A DNA stretch of 64,000 nucleotides from Siphlonurus alternatus (GCA_949825025.1 OX463786.1:11894387-11958386), one strand, 5' to 3'. Positions 44,921 through 57,656 are shown, counted from the stretch's first letter. The notes: generated by a model not told the origin, from the letters alone. Translations and numbers: made by a program.

Positions 44921-47900
44921 TTAGTCCAAGAAAGTTATGAAAAAATACATGGGGGGGTTGGACAAAATTAGTTACAAGCTGATACTTGGTACACGCGTAG
45001 GTGGGACCTACCTAAAGCCACTGTAGAAAGTTCCCCAAAGTTCCGTGTGGAATAAGGTCAGAATCCGGGTTTGTCCCGGAATTCAAAAAACATTTTTTTC
45101 CCGCGTGACTAATTAACGTAGCGTTATGCACAATACCTCATTTTGAAGATCATACTATCAGTCAACTGTAAAAAATACTCAAGTGCTATTAAAATTATTT
45201 TATCATATGAATAATTAATTAAAACGCTAATTAGTATGGTAAAATAAATTTTCAAAATGGAATATCTCCAAAAGTACTGCATGTATCAATTTTGAGTTTA
45301 TTATCGAATTTAGGGACATTTAAATTTTCAATAGAATGCTTTTTGTTTCATAGTTCAAACTTTTATAGAATTTGAGTTACAGCATGCAGAAGTCCGCAAT
45401 TCAAGGTCGCGTATACCCCGTCCCCGCACACTGGCTCTAGCAGGTATAGCAGCCGCGCTACCTCGTCCATGCATTGTATACGATGTATCAACCTAATTTC
45501 TTGCTTGTTCTCTTGATAATTTTTTTAACTCAATTTAATTTCAGGGGTAGGAGAAATACATTTGGGAGGGGGGAACGGGGGGGGGGGGGATGGTGCTAAA
45601 AAATTAAGAAATTAACGAGCAATGCCCGTATATAAGAGCTCTATATCACCATTCATAATTTTGTTTTATTGTTGATTATAATTTTTTATTACTATTGGGG
45701 GGGGGGGGAAGAATTGGGTGGTATAACAATGTTTAAATAGATACTAAATAAAGCATTGTAATTAAGAAGACCTTACTTTTTTTTACTTTTTTGCAAGGTG
45801 AAGATGTAATTGTCAGCCATATTAATTTTTATTTGTTGTTTTTTAATGAAAATGTTACATGCAATATTTAATTACATGCATAATTTTGTGCTCTGGGTAT
45901 GTAACTATTATACAGCAGCATATGTTACCGAGTTAGCTCTCCTCTGAACAGTGTATACCTTGGTACAGATCGTATTTATAATTATACTACTGGCTCAAAT
46001 GCTGCTGCCAAAGCTCCAAGAGATATAGGAGGCTCTCCACCATTTGCATCCCTCCATCTAAGAAATATTCAAATTCACCCCATGTCCCCATTACATAAGA
46101 CGGTGTAATGTGATGCCCAAAACCAGCATACAAAGTTCGTGTTATAACGAGGTGTACTATATGTTTGTTTCATATGACTTATCAAACCACTGAGGATGTC
46201 AAACCGATAACTAAATAAGTAACAAATATGAAATTTAATTATAAAATTAAATGATGTTGCTGCGATTTACAAAACGCGTTGTCTATAGTACATAAGAATA
46301 TATTATACTAGGACAAAAATGGTACCCCGTCGCATATTTATACTTTAGAATTATAAATGACTACAAATAAATAATAATACACGTCTGTTGAAGTGCATAC
46401 AGGCTGCAAGGAAACATTCGGTTACAATGTCATACTTCATTCATGACCCATTGATAAGTAAATACAAGTCCCCATGTCATTCAACATAGGCCACGGAAAG
46501 GATTGTTCGGTGACTTCATGATTGCCTGTTTTCAGCTGAATACCCGGCATTTCAAACCATGCCATATATGTGCATGATTAGTGAGAGATTTTATGCCAGC
46601 AACATAAAAGTTGGTACTATATATATCGGCATGGTGTTGATATTTATTCAGTCTATGTAAATTAAGAATCTTTATCTCAAAATTCATTTCATTTATTATA
46701 CTCATGATGTATCATGATTATACTATAGTGGCAAAATGTAAGAAAAAAAGTACATGCGCACCAGGCCAGTAGAGTAGGAAATATTATAAGCAATGAATGC
46801 ATCACATTTATATTTTGTGCTGCAAATGTTATCATACGCATAATTTATTAAAATGAAATATATATATGGGCGCGATTCACGAAGCAGTTAGCCAGGTTTT
46901 TAGCCACGTTTAGCTTAACCACGTTTAACTAAATGGTTTAATACTTAAACGTGGTTAAGCTAAACGTGGTTAGAACCTGGCTAACTGCAGCTTCGTGAAT
47001 CACACCCAATATAATATATATATATATAGTGAAGCGTTTTCGTCGTGTTGCATATGATTACCTGTATAAACACTTGAGTAAAATAATATCTTAATATATA
47101 TACTCATTTATTTTAACACGAAACCTTCTAGAAACATTCTGAAAGTGACTGAACAAAGTCGCATATTTTTTTTACATAAATTTCTAATTACTTGGTTATC
47201 TTTAAAACTAAAATCACCAAAGAACCCAAGAAATCTTATCTGTTGATTTTACTCTGATATGTCTTTAATAGTTATTACAATATTGTAATAGATTGTGATT
47301 GCACGAATTAGACATTTTGAGTCCATACTTACCACCTCTCAAATACCACCCCCACCCCTCTCGAGAATTAATGATTTTTTTTGTTTTTTTTTTGAAAATT
47401 CAGAAAAATCATACATGTGATATAGAGCTCTTACATACGGGCGTTGCGCGTTGATTTGTTATTAATTTTTTTAGTTCTCTCCCCCCCCCCTCCGAAATTT
47501 ATTTCCTACCTCTAAAATTAAATTGAGTTTAATTATCAAGACAACAAGCAAGAAATTAGGTGGATATATCGTATACAAAGCATGGAAGAGGTAGCGCGGC
47601 TGCTATACCTGCTAGAGCCAGTGTGCGGGGACGGGGTATGCGCGACCTTGAATTGCGGACTTCTGCATGCTGTAACTCAAATTCTATAAAAGTTCGAACT
47701 ATGAAACAAAAAGCATTCTATTGAAAATTTAAATGTCCCTAAATTCGATAATAAACTCAAAATCGATACATACAGGACTTTTGGAGATATTCCATTTTGA
47801 AAATTTATTTAACCATACTAATTAGCGTTTTATATAATTATTCATATGATAAAATAATTTTAATAGCAGTTGAGTATTTTTTACAGTTGACTGATAGTAT

Positions 47901-48119
47901 GATCTTCAAAATGAGGTATTGTGCATAACGCTACGTTAATTAGTCACGCGGGAAAAAAATGTTTTTTGAATTCCGGGACAAACCCGGATTCTGACCTTAT
48001 TCCACACGGAACTTTGGGGAACTTTCTACAGTGGCTTCAGGTAGGTCCCACCTACGCGTGTACCAAGTATCAGCTTGTAACTAATTTTGTCCAACCTATT
48101 TCATAATATTCTTGGACTA
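44921..48119. repeat. 3.2-kb palindromic element
   Basis: The left arm, 44921 to about 45655, carries tagtccaagaaagttatga, gtacacgcgtaggtgggacc, atccgggtttgtcccggaat and taagagctctatatcac. All are inverted in the right arm, about 47415 to 48119. The loop of about 1.75 kb contains a family A copy (46867-47008) and otherwise AT-rich non-coding DNA. CTT follows the right end and precedes the left end, a possible 3-bp target duplication. No transposase is seen. Confidence 0.88.
46867..47008. repeat. Fold-back family A, copy 4
   Basis: tgggcgcgattcacgaagca to gcttcgtgaatcacaccca, 142 bp, well preserved. Nested in the loop of the 3.2-kb palindrome. Confidence 0.9.
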
Positions 48120-48137
48120 CTTGTGCAATATGAAGAA

Positions 48138-48453
48138 TTGAGTATCGAACTTATTTTTTTATTGCAGATATGGATAGAGGGTGCAAAGTTATGCTACCCT
48201 GATTTTTTTCAGATTTTTTAGAGCCCGGGAACTATTTTTAAAAAATTATTGAAAGTTCTTTTTGTGACGTCACGAGACGCCGCTCCTTAAGAAAAAGATA
48301 GGACTTGCCGCCGCGTGACGTCACAAAAAGGACTTTCAATAAATTTTTAAAGATACTTCGCTGGCTGTAAAAAATCTGAAAAAAATGAGGGTAGCATAAC
48401 TTTTCACCCTCTATCCACTTCTGCAATAAAAAAAAAATGAGGTTGATACTCCA
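48138..48453. repeat. Fold-back family B, copy 8
   Basis: tgagtatcgaacttattttt to atgaggttgatactccat, with TGACGTCA on both sides of the centre (48266 and 48316). It lies just 18 bp beyond the 3.2-kb palindrome. Confidence 0.9.
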
Positions 48454-48814
48454 TATTACACGCCGAAAAAAGATAAATAAATAATAATATTCATATTTAG
48501 AAAAACTTTTAGCATTGTTATAAACTAAGCACTAAAATATGTGTAGGTACAAATAATATCACAAACATTATATTAATAAATTTAGACTAATAATATTATT
48601 TTAAAATTTCACTAATTTTCTATTTAATATATTGTCACTCTTTTTCAAATTCTGTTGATTTATTTTAAAACTAATTACTATATTATTATTTATGATCTAG
48701 AATTTTGTTATTCATGTTAAAAATACACAATATAAGTTTGAAAATAATTTAAAGTGTTCGAAAACCCTGAAAATATAGCTAGTATTTCATTATGTACTTG
48801 GACATAAGACATAT

Positions 48815-48969
48815 GGGGTGCGATTCACGAAAGAGTTATCCAGGTTTTTATCCGCGTTTAGCTTAACTACGTTTAGCCAGGTGATTTAACAAGTAAAACA
48901 GGTATAGTTTAAACGTGGTTAAGCTAAACGTGATTAAAACCTGGCTAACTGATTCGTGAATCGCGCCCC
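48815..48969. repeat. Fold-back family A, copy 5
   Basis: ggggtgcgattcacgaaaga to gattcgtgaatcgcgcccc, about 155 bp. Confidence 0.88.
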
Positions 48970-49725
48970 CGAGGTTGATTAATTACAGTGTTGATGAATA
49001 CACGTACAGTACAACAATATTAACAGTACATACTGCACAGATGTGTTTGTATTCTATATTAATGTATTATTAGAAAATTAAAATATTTCAGTTAGAATAT
49101 AAAATAATTGCTGTTAAATAACATTCAATTACTAATATTGTGTATTTTCAACAAAGAATATTATTTTTTTTTATAATAAATTTTTAAAATTCTAAAATAT
49201 TATTTAAATTATTAGTTTTTTAAAATGGTTGTCCTTCAACTATATTCTAATTTACTAAATTACGGAATGTACTTGACCATATCTAGTTAATTAATTACTC
49301 TAATTTACTATTTTCTCTCTTTTTTTTTACCTCACTGTTTAGTCTCTGGGTTTTTATATTGTTTACATATTTTTACCCTCTAGCCATATAGTAATTATAG
49401 CCATAATTATAAATTATAATGATACACAGAAATTATATTCATATATTTTTTTGTTCATATCAATGCAGTATTCGTTTCAGATGAAACTGCATACCAATTT
49501 TGTTCTCTGGTGTTATTTATTTTAAAAATATACAGGGAAGTATAATAGTGTATGAATATTTTTAATATAAAATCAATAAAATATTGGCATAAACAAGAAA
49601 AATATAATATAAATATTCTGTGTATTAAATTTAATTAGATATAATTTACGTGTGAAATTACAATTTTTAGCAAATTTAATTCATTGTACAAGCACTTTTC
49701 ATATTTAAATGCACTATTTAGTATA

Positions 49726-50044
49726 ATGGACATTTGCATGACATTTTTTTATTACAGAAATGGAGAGAGGGTACCAAATTATGCTACTCTGATTTTTTTC
49801 AGATTTTTTTGAGTGCGGGAACTATTTTTTTAAAAATATTGAAAGTCAGTTTTATGACGTCACGGGCGTTTAGCTCCTATCCTTTTCTTAAGGACAGACT
49901 CCTCGTGACGTCATAAAATCGACTTTCAATAATTTTTTAAAAATAGTTCCCGATCTCTAAAAAATCTGAAAAAATTCAGATTAGCATAACTTTGCACCCT
50001 CTATCCATTTTTGTAATAAAAATTTATCATGCAAATTGTCCATT
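49726..50044. repeat. Fold-back family B, copy 9, with family C ends
   Basis: aatggacatttgcatgacat and atcatgcaaattgtccattt are family C-type ends on a family B body. TGACGTCA near 49855 and 49907. Same chimeric type as 40723-41042. Confidence 0.86.
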
Positions 50045-50660
50045 TCAAAACAAACTTTATGTTTTAAAATTCAATTTCACATATAATTTTACGTAGAATT
50101 ATAAAATTTAGAGTTCTTGATATGAACAATGTTTGTTTAACAATTCTTTGTCCATTTCTAGTACATTTAATAATATTTAAAAAATAATATCAAAGTAATA
50201 CAATAATTATACAAAACACACTATTGTATTTATATACATTAAACTATTCTAATTAACTATAAAATCAACAAACTATTTCTTTTTACAAAAAGAGAAAATT
50301 TATATATTTTTTTCTATTTATTATTTATTTTCTTTTTAACAGATTCTTCTAGTTTTTATTGCATTTGAAAACTTGGAAATGGACACTAAAATTATATATT
50401 AATATTGGTATATTTGTAAATAATTAAAAAATAATCGTAACACTTGGTATTTTTATGTTGCTTAAATAATGTCATGATTCTCTTCTATAACAATCAAGAT
50501 ATATATATTTTTTTTGCAGGGCTACGTACAGTACAAAATAAATTAATTGTAAATATAATATTATTTAGGCCTTTTTACTATTCGATTAAATCTATGAGAG
50601 TAATTTTAACATTTTCTAAAAGTTAATATTGCATTCATGTGTGTTCAATTTGAATCCATT

Positions 50661-50768
50661 CTACGATTACATGAAGGTGTTTAATACGTATTCGTTGACA
50701 ACGGATAATGTTATTCTTATGAGGCGTCGTCAATGGATACGTATTAAACACCTTCATGTAAACGTAGT
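50661..50768. repeat. Near-perfect 108-bp hairpin
   Basis: tacatgaaggtgtttaatac and gtattaaacaccttcatgta are perfect partners, extended by ctacg/cgtag and cgtt(g)acaacg-type inner words. Single copy here. Confidence 0.85.
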
Positions 50769-50787
50769 GATATTGAGAGCTCATTAG

Positions 50788-50884
50788 AGCCGGTATTACA
50801 CGATGCAATTTTTCTTAGAAAGTTTCAACTCATTTGTAATCATAAAGATGAAATTTGTTTGTAAGGAAAATTGTACCTAGTAAT
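50788..50884. repeat. Fold-back family G, partial copy
   Basis: gagccggtattacacgatgc, aatttttcttagaaagtttc and gtaaggaaaattgtacctag match family G with a shortened right end. Confidence 0.55.
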
Positions 50885-51040
50885 AAGGAGATAAAATTAG
50901 AGGAAAATGCAATATATACACAAATGCATATATAAATTAAAATGGATTTTTGCATATATTTTTCCATAACAATTATTCAACAACCATGATTCGTGTGGCT
51001 ATTAATACTAATATGCAAAAACATCATTGTTCGAGGGTAA

Positions 51041-51363
51041 TGGAGTATCGACCTCAATTTTTTTATTGCAGAAATAAATAGAGGGTAAAAAGTTATGCCA
51101 CCCTGATTTTTTTCAGATTTTTTAGAGCCCGGGAAGTATTTTTTAAAAATTATTGAAAGTCCTTTTTGTGACGTCACGCGGCGGTAAGTCCTATCTTTTT
51201 CTTATAAAGGAGCGGCGTCTCGTGATGTAAAAAAAAAGAACTTTCAAATAATTTTTTAAAAATAGTTCCCGGCGTCTAAAAAATCTGAAAAAAATCAGGG
51301 TAGCATAACTTTGCACCCTCTATCCATTTCTGTAATAAAAAAAAATTGAGGTCGATACTCCAT
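51041..51363. repeat. Fold-back family B, copy 10
   Basis: tggagtatcgacctcaattt to aattgaggtcgatactccat; both termini intact, making it a good type copy. TGACGTCA near 51168; the opposite site is mutated (gtgatgtaaaa). Confidence 0.92.
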
Positions 51364-53159
51364 TGATATTAATTATCATAATTATTTCATACCAATATTA
51401 ATAGATAATATTTGAGAATGCTATAATAAGCAAATGAGTTTTTTTAATGTTCTTTTTTTTTTAACTAGTAGAAGCACTTGACATTTGTTCTTTGAATGAA
51501 TTTTTTTTAAATATATTTTTAATTCTATATACTAATGCAAATAAAAAACAGAATTTATTTGTTTCTTGTTTCTTTCAAGAAAATCACGAAACGTTGCTCT
51601 ATAATATAGTAATATTATTTAAAGTCCATGCTTTTTTTTTTTTTTTTTTTTTTTTCACCTTAAAACTCCGGATTTGTTAATTGTTGTTATATTCGTTTCC
51701 TGTATTATATAATGTCATTTTTTTTTACATAAGAATACATTGTATTCTTTGTAGCCCTATATAGTAGTAACATATTTTTATATTAGTTTAAAATTATTAG
51801 ATCAGGCCTGATATTATTCACATCAATTTTTTTTTAAACATTATTTATAAATATTTTTAGTTTGAAAGACATTAAGAAAATTGAGTGGCATTTTAATGAA
51901 ATCTTTTAAATTTCTATAAGTATGTAGGAATATTGTTTCGAGAATTACTGGAACTTAAGTCCCAGAATAAATTAAGAATAAAACAATGGGATAATTTAAT
52001 GAAATTGTATACTTATATATTTGTTATTTCAATAAACACATTTGTAATTCATAATAAAATTATGTTGATTCGCAACACGTTTACGCTCATTTCAATTCGT
52101 ATTGTTAGTTTGTTTCGCGGGCGTTTAAAAATATGAGATAAATATTTTTTATTCTCAAAGGCTTAAATTTCATATTTTTATCATTGAATCACAATTTTTT
52201 AAATTAATAAACATATAATGAAAAGGTAATTAACATCACAGTATTTGGCTTTTGCTGTGATGCTATCGGATCAAAAAATAAATTTACATCTAATTATATA
52301 TAATGTATTTTATTTTCATTAATTATGCCTCCCAATTTTCTGCACCCTATTTTTTTAATTATTATTATTTTTAATTACACTAACAATGCATTATATAAAT
52401 TAATTATAATTTTTATATAATAATATTAAATGGAATGGGTTACTCATTAATTAATTATAATTTTATTTAATCTAATAATTAAAATGGGTATCACACTATT
52501 TTTTTAATAACTAAAAATTATCTCTCCTTATTCTTTTTTACTGTTATTGCTATGTATCTAGGATACTATTTAATATCCATTTCTTTCTCTACATTTTGTA
52601 ATTATAATATTTTTAATTAAGGGTAGGAGAGATATCTATAATAAATATCCATATTAAATTTGATGTTCATTTTAAGGATATTTTTAACTAGTTTGCACTA
52701 TAATTCATTATAATTAAATATTATCATCTAGTAGTTCGTGCTTTTTTAAAAGATGCTATTTTTTTATAAAACAAGCTCAAATTTTGTTACAATATTAAAT
52801 AATACAGTAGATATAATTTATTCTGCTTCTATTTTGATTATTCTATTAAAGATGGGTGTTATATATTTAAATCTCCAAAAATTAAAGGGGAAGAGTTAAG
52901 ACATTATTAACCAATGCAAAAATTACAGTTTTCAAATTTGCATTTGATTTTCCATTTTTAGTTTTCTTTCAAAAAATTCGATGTTTTCCGGTTCGGACAG
53001 ATACGCGTAACGCTAGGTGTCTGCCGATATTTTTGTTTTTTGTTGTCTGTTTTTTAGTTTTAGAGAAAAAACGGTTTGCAGATATGGAATTGAAATTTTG
53101 GGTATATGCATGCTTACAATAATTTCTTGTTCCTACCCTTTTTAATGTATTCCCTAGTT
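51364..53159. other. Intergenic DNA without supported features
   Basis: Strongly AT-rich. A poly-T run of 25 at 51631-51655 is the only marked element. Apparent short open frames have no coding character. Confidence 0.35.
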
Positions 53160-53510
53160 TAAAATTTTCATCTTCGACTCATCCTTAACATAAACCAAAT
53201 CTTTTTAACTCTAAAACACATCTTATTCCTTATATAGTAGCTTTAATTGAGGATGAAATGGAGACAATATTTCTAACGTTTCATGTTCAATTTTAAGAAG
53301 AAAGAAGACGTAATCAAAAGGCGGTATTACACGATACAATTTTTCTAACTATTGAATACAATTTTTCCTTTCAAGAAAACTTGGAACTCCATTTGTTTGT
53401 ATGAAGATGAAATTTTCTTGCAAAGAAAAATTGTAAGCAAAATTGTATGGTGTAATACAGGCTTAAGCTTTTTCCCTCGGAAAATAGGAGGTAAAAGACG
53501 AGGAGAGACT
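53160..53510 (+). repeat. Dispersed repeat family I, copy interrupted by family G
   Basis: tcatcttcgactcatcctta, gaggatgaaatggagacaat and, after the insertion, tttttccctcggaaaatagg belong to family I. A 151-bp family G element interrupts it. Confidence 0.65.
53316..53466. repeat. Fold-back family G, complete copy (nested)
   Basis: ggcggtattacacgatacaa to ttgtatggtgtaatacaggc, with inner ctttcaagaaaacttggaac. It sits within a family I copy. Confidence 0.8.
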
Positions 53511-54749
53511 CAGGGCTCCCCTCCCCCTCCCGAAATTTTGGATTTAACATAGATAGACATTTTCCTTACTCCAATTTTTTTAACATTGGCCTCATGGAAG
53601 AGACCCCTCCCTTTCTTCCTCTCCCCCCCCCCACCCTGAATAAAAAGTGAAAATTATTTCAACTTCAGTTCCTTAAACTAAATGTTTTGTACATTTACCT
53701 GAAAAAAAAAATCGCTTAATAATAATATATTTTGCTCATACTAAAATATCCTGGTAACTGATAAAGTTGTCTTTGCCACTAAATTATTTCATGTAGTTCA
53801 AGTTTGATAAAATATAGCAAAGTTGTAAAAAGTGATTTAATTTTACAATTTTCAGGCAGGTTTATATATATTTTTTTGGATAGTTGTATGTATAAATATT
53901 TTATAAAAAAAAGGTAAGAAAGTTTTTGCTATTTCGTATATAAAGTAAGCAATGTTAGTTTAACTCTAAATCAACACTGACAAAAAAAAATAGAGAATAG
54001 GAGGTAAAACCCTTCTCACTGTCTGGTAAAATATATTGTAAGAAAACATACGAAAACTACAGTTAAATTAAATAAATAATCCCTCCGGAAATAGATAAAC
54101 CTATCTTTCTCTCCATATTTCAATTATTATATTTTAATCAATATTACTACTAAAGACATAGGTGTGTAAAGTGAAGACTGAAATATTAATAAAAAAGCTT
54201 GTAGATATGAACTACCTGTATGGTTTTTTATATTAATTAAACTATACATTAAAAAAGATAAGATTATTTCGGTCAGACAAACTTAATAATGTTTTTCTTA
54301 CATCTTAGAAAGTTGTACGTTGTATGTAACAAAAAAGAAGTACTTGGCAAAATGAATTTAATTTAACTGTAAAGTTGGTACTTACTGTTTGTAACACTAC
54401 TTATCATGTAGTAGTTCTAAAATTTATTTTAACTTTTCTTATTGTTACAAAATTTAATCTAAATCTGGTTAAATATTATATAAATAAAAAAGTGTAATTG
54501 TTATTACTCTAAGAAGAAAATGCAGAGATTTTTTTGTATTGTACTAATTACATTATGATTTAAATGGAAATATCTTGTCCTATAAAAAGTCAGCGAAAAA
54601 AATAAATGGGGATTCTTATGTTTTTAAGAATTATTACAATGCAATGCGTAAAAAAAAAATGGACTTTTCAGAATTTTTCCAATAAAAAATAAATTAATTA
54701 ATTTTGCTTCCAATTCTTTCTGCTTGTAATATACTTTTTCAAAAAGTAC
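53511..54749. other. Intergenic DNA without supported features
   Basis: A C/T-rich stretch (53515-53635) resembles part of the fold-back element at 58.22-58.59 kb: tttttaacattggcctcatg against tttttaacattgatcttatg. The rest is AT-rich. Confidence 0.35.
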
Positions 54750-54757
54750 AGCTATAT

Positions 54758-55824
54758 TAGGGCTGTAAATAACCGAGGAAAAAGTTTAACCGGTGACCGT
54801 CAACTTTTAACCGGTTTTTAATCAAACCGAAGTTCGATTAAAAACCGCCAAGAATTCTGAAAATGTTTGATCGATTAAAAAAACCGTCTAATCGATATAG
54901 GTTAATTTTATTCGATCGGTTAATTATTTGAATTTATTTGATCGGTTAATTTAACCGAAACGGTTAACTCTGCGCCATCGGTTATTTTTTGGCAATTATC
55001 ACGTTAAATTAAGATATATTTAATACAAATACCATTAATATTGCATACACAAAACTGAATATAGAATATTATTCTTCCTTATATCAACATCATACATTAA
55101 TTAAAAACATTAAAATTAAAATAACAGCTAATGGATTTTATCATTATAAAGTATATAGTTAGTATAACATTAAAAATTATAACATAAATATCTTTAATCA
55201 ATTATTGTTGTTAATATTGATATTGTTTATTTAACATGCATTATTGAATATGGTTACTTTTCACAGTGTCACGATTGCATTCTATTTTTGTGTGTGTGTG
55301 GGGGAATGGGGGGGATGAATTGAGAAATTTAATTCTTTTCTGAACTGTTCTCTATATATCATATTATAATATTTTTTTTTTTGAGAATGACACTCGAATT
55401 CCTTTTTTTCTTTATTATAATAGTTCATAAAATATGTTTTTTAGTTGATTACCTAAAAACGGAAGTTGAACGATAGTTCAACTTACATTGTCAAAAATAT
55501 AGGTAAATGATATGTATTTATAATAAATTGTTATGTTTGAGAGGATGGTCAAATACCTTTTATATCCTGAATGGAATTCACGTGTCAATTATTTTTTTTG
55601 CATTTTAAAAATTCATTAAAAGAATTAACCGCGGTTACAAGTGCTTAAAATTATGACACGGCTAGAAACGGTTAAAATTGATTATCGGTTAATTTTCAAT
55701 TTTAATCAAAGTTCGGTTAAATGGTTAAATTAACCGTAACCTCGAGTAGCAGTGTTTTATGAAAACGATTAACCGTGGGATTTTAACCGGACGGTTAATC
55801 AACCGGTTAAAATTTACAGCCCTA
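54758..55824. mobile_element. hAT-like non-autonomous transposon, 1067 bp
   Basis: Terminal inverted repeats tagggctgtaaataaccg and (inverted) ttttacagcccta are flanked by a perfect 8-bp direct duplication, agctatat, at 54750-54757 and 55825-55832. Many subterminal aaccggtt/ggttaa words cluster within about 200 bp of both ends. The interior is AT-rich without transposase coding. An 8-bp duplication is the hAT signature. Confidence 0.88.
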
Positions 55825-56346
55825 AGCTATATCATAAGAAATTTTCTATAATCGACAGATGATTGATGTATTGCTGGAAATTTTCAATAGTTATAACTTT
55901 ACTACTCGTATAATATATAATATGTTGCTTTGAAATGAACCTCAGTTACTTCAGAAGTAAAGGATATTTCTGTCAGAATTAATCAAATGAAATAAATTTT
56001 AAGAATTTACGAATTCTTTAAAACTTAATCGTTTATAGTTTACGCAATTTCAAAGAGGCGTTTTATTCACAACAGCTAAATTTTTAATATTCGTCCATAA
56101 GGCTCCGTGTTAAACTTCTATCTAAATTTTCACAAAACTGATCAGACAGATCTACTTCCAAAAAATTGATCCACCTTTTGATGGTAAGTCCCCTGCAAAT
56201 AAAGGGGATAATTTCCGAGATTCCAATGAACTGACAAATGAGATTCATGCTTTGAAATCAAAGTTTGAAACAAAATATATAAAAATTTGAGCTTGTTTTA
56301 AAAATATATAAATATTAATAATTACATATTATTACACAACATTATA

Positions 56347-56366
56347 TATATATATATATATATATA
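56347..56366. repeat. (AT)n microsatellite
   Basis: Short TA run (tatatatatatatatatata). Confidence 0.7.
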
Positions 56367-56466
56367 ATATATTTTAATTTTAATTCAGGCCTGTCCAATA
56401 TTAAAGGGAAGAATGCGATGATTCGTAGTTTAAAAAAAAATTAATTAACCTGCTCCTAAAACACAC

Positions 56467-56738
56467 CTTGAAGATCTTTCAATGATGAGTGTTGTTTCAA
56501 ATGCTGCGATTCTTTCTGCACCATAAGGACATGGTGATCCCAATAGTAGATTATGACGGTGAAGTAACAGGAATGGAGCCATAGGACCGGAGTGATGGTG
56601 ACCAGTTGTAGTATTATTATTGGAGGTGTTATCATTGTTGTTATTATTAGTAGTTTGCTGCATTGTTTCTGCAGCTAATGGTGAGCATCATAGAGATGAT
56701 GAATCAAATGCCTGAAGAGATTTGTGAATTACTTCATC
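56467..56738 (-). CDS. Candidate exon of an unknown gene, with one in-frame TGA
   Basis: On the minus strand an acceptor (TTCACAG at 56739-56745) and a donor (TCAAG|GTGTGT) bound a 272-nt exon. From ATG at 56663 it encodes 65 residues: MQQTTNNNNNDNTSNNNTTT, GHHHSGPMAPFLLLHRHNLL, LGSPCPYGAERIAAFETTLI, then IERSS and a phase-2 donor. Upstream in the same frame the exon reads DEVIHKSLQAFDSSSL, then TGA, then CSPLAAET before that ATG. The simplest reading is 5' UTR plus start codon. The coding-like frame before the TGA also allows an interrupted internal exon. Asn-, His- and Pro-rich low-complexity sequence is common in regulatory proteins. No family is recognised. Confidence 0.4.
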
Positions 56739-57240
56739 CTGTGAACAAAAAAATAACATTGTTAATATCAAAGAGTGTGTAATATGTAGAGCGCGGAAAA
56801 AAGTCAAATTTTTTTCGATAAATAGGCGCCTAAAAAGTCAACTTATTTTTGGAAAATAGTCTACAAAAAATTCACCTTTTTAAAAAAATAGTCTATAAAA
56901 AAGTCACTTTTTTAAAAAAAAAAAATGCAGCAGTAAGGCGTTTTAAAAGTGCTATTTAAAAGTGTGTTTAATGCACTAAAATATGTCAAAAAGTCATCTT
57001 TTGACAAAATAGTCTCAAAATCCAAAAATAGTCTAAATAATCTTTTTTTATATAGGCTTATTTTAATCCACTTCCGTAGATCAGTGGACATCCTAAATGA
57101 CAACAAAATAGTCCTCATGTGCACAAAAAGGCAAAATTACTTTTTTCCGCGCTCTAGTAATATGTTCGTCTAGATAGTAAAAAATAATATAACCTGAGGA
57201 TATAATTTAATTACAATTATATAATATAATATGCATCAAT

Positions 57241-57307
57241 TTCAAGTGCAAGATGGACCTTAGCGACAACAATTGCGCATCGCGAGGCGCATGACTTGAA
57301 ACCTCTA
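57241..57307. repeat. Family F terminal fragment
   Basis: ttcaagtgcaagatggacct, tagcgacaacaattgcgcat and ggcgcatgacttgaaacctc match the family F end at 31.1 and 32.35 kb. Confidence 0.7.
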
Positions 57308-57419
57308 TAACATATGACTCTATAATGACGTCACAAGAATAACCAAGTGATCCTAATGGCCGTACCTCATATACAATATCTTTGGTACAGACTTTATACT
57401 TTGCATGATAAACTCAAGG

Positions 57420-57640
57420 AAGGGGAAAGTAAGAACCCCTCGGTAAGGCTCGACGGGTGACATCCTTATTATTATTATCATGGTGATCACAAAGTGTCTG
57501 AGATGACAACATGCTCAGTCACGTCCCACGCGCGTGTAAATGAGCCGCCGCAAACTTGACATTACAAGACTAATTAGTGTCGAACAGTGTCGTTAATTAT
57601 GTGACGTTACTAGTGTGAACGTGTCTTCAAGTCTAAGATA
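57420..57640. other. GC-enriched, possibly regulatory or 5' exonic segment
   Basis: Base composition rises sharply above its AT-rich surroundings and there are several CpGs (tcacgtcccacgcgcgtgta). The minus strand contains taattagtc and taattaacg homeodomain-type sites and a taacgtcacata site. A minus-strand 42-codon frame around MSPVEPYRGVLTFPFLEFIM lies at its lower edge. It is about 0.7 kb upstream of the exon at 56.7 kb, so a promoter or noncoding first exon is possible. Confidence 0.3.
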
Positions 57641-57656
57641 CTTTAGTATAACAATA

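Noticed and set aside
51492..52136. Plus-strand frames of 62-67 codons
   Set aside because: AT-rich with poly-T-derived phenylalanine runs and no coding signature.
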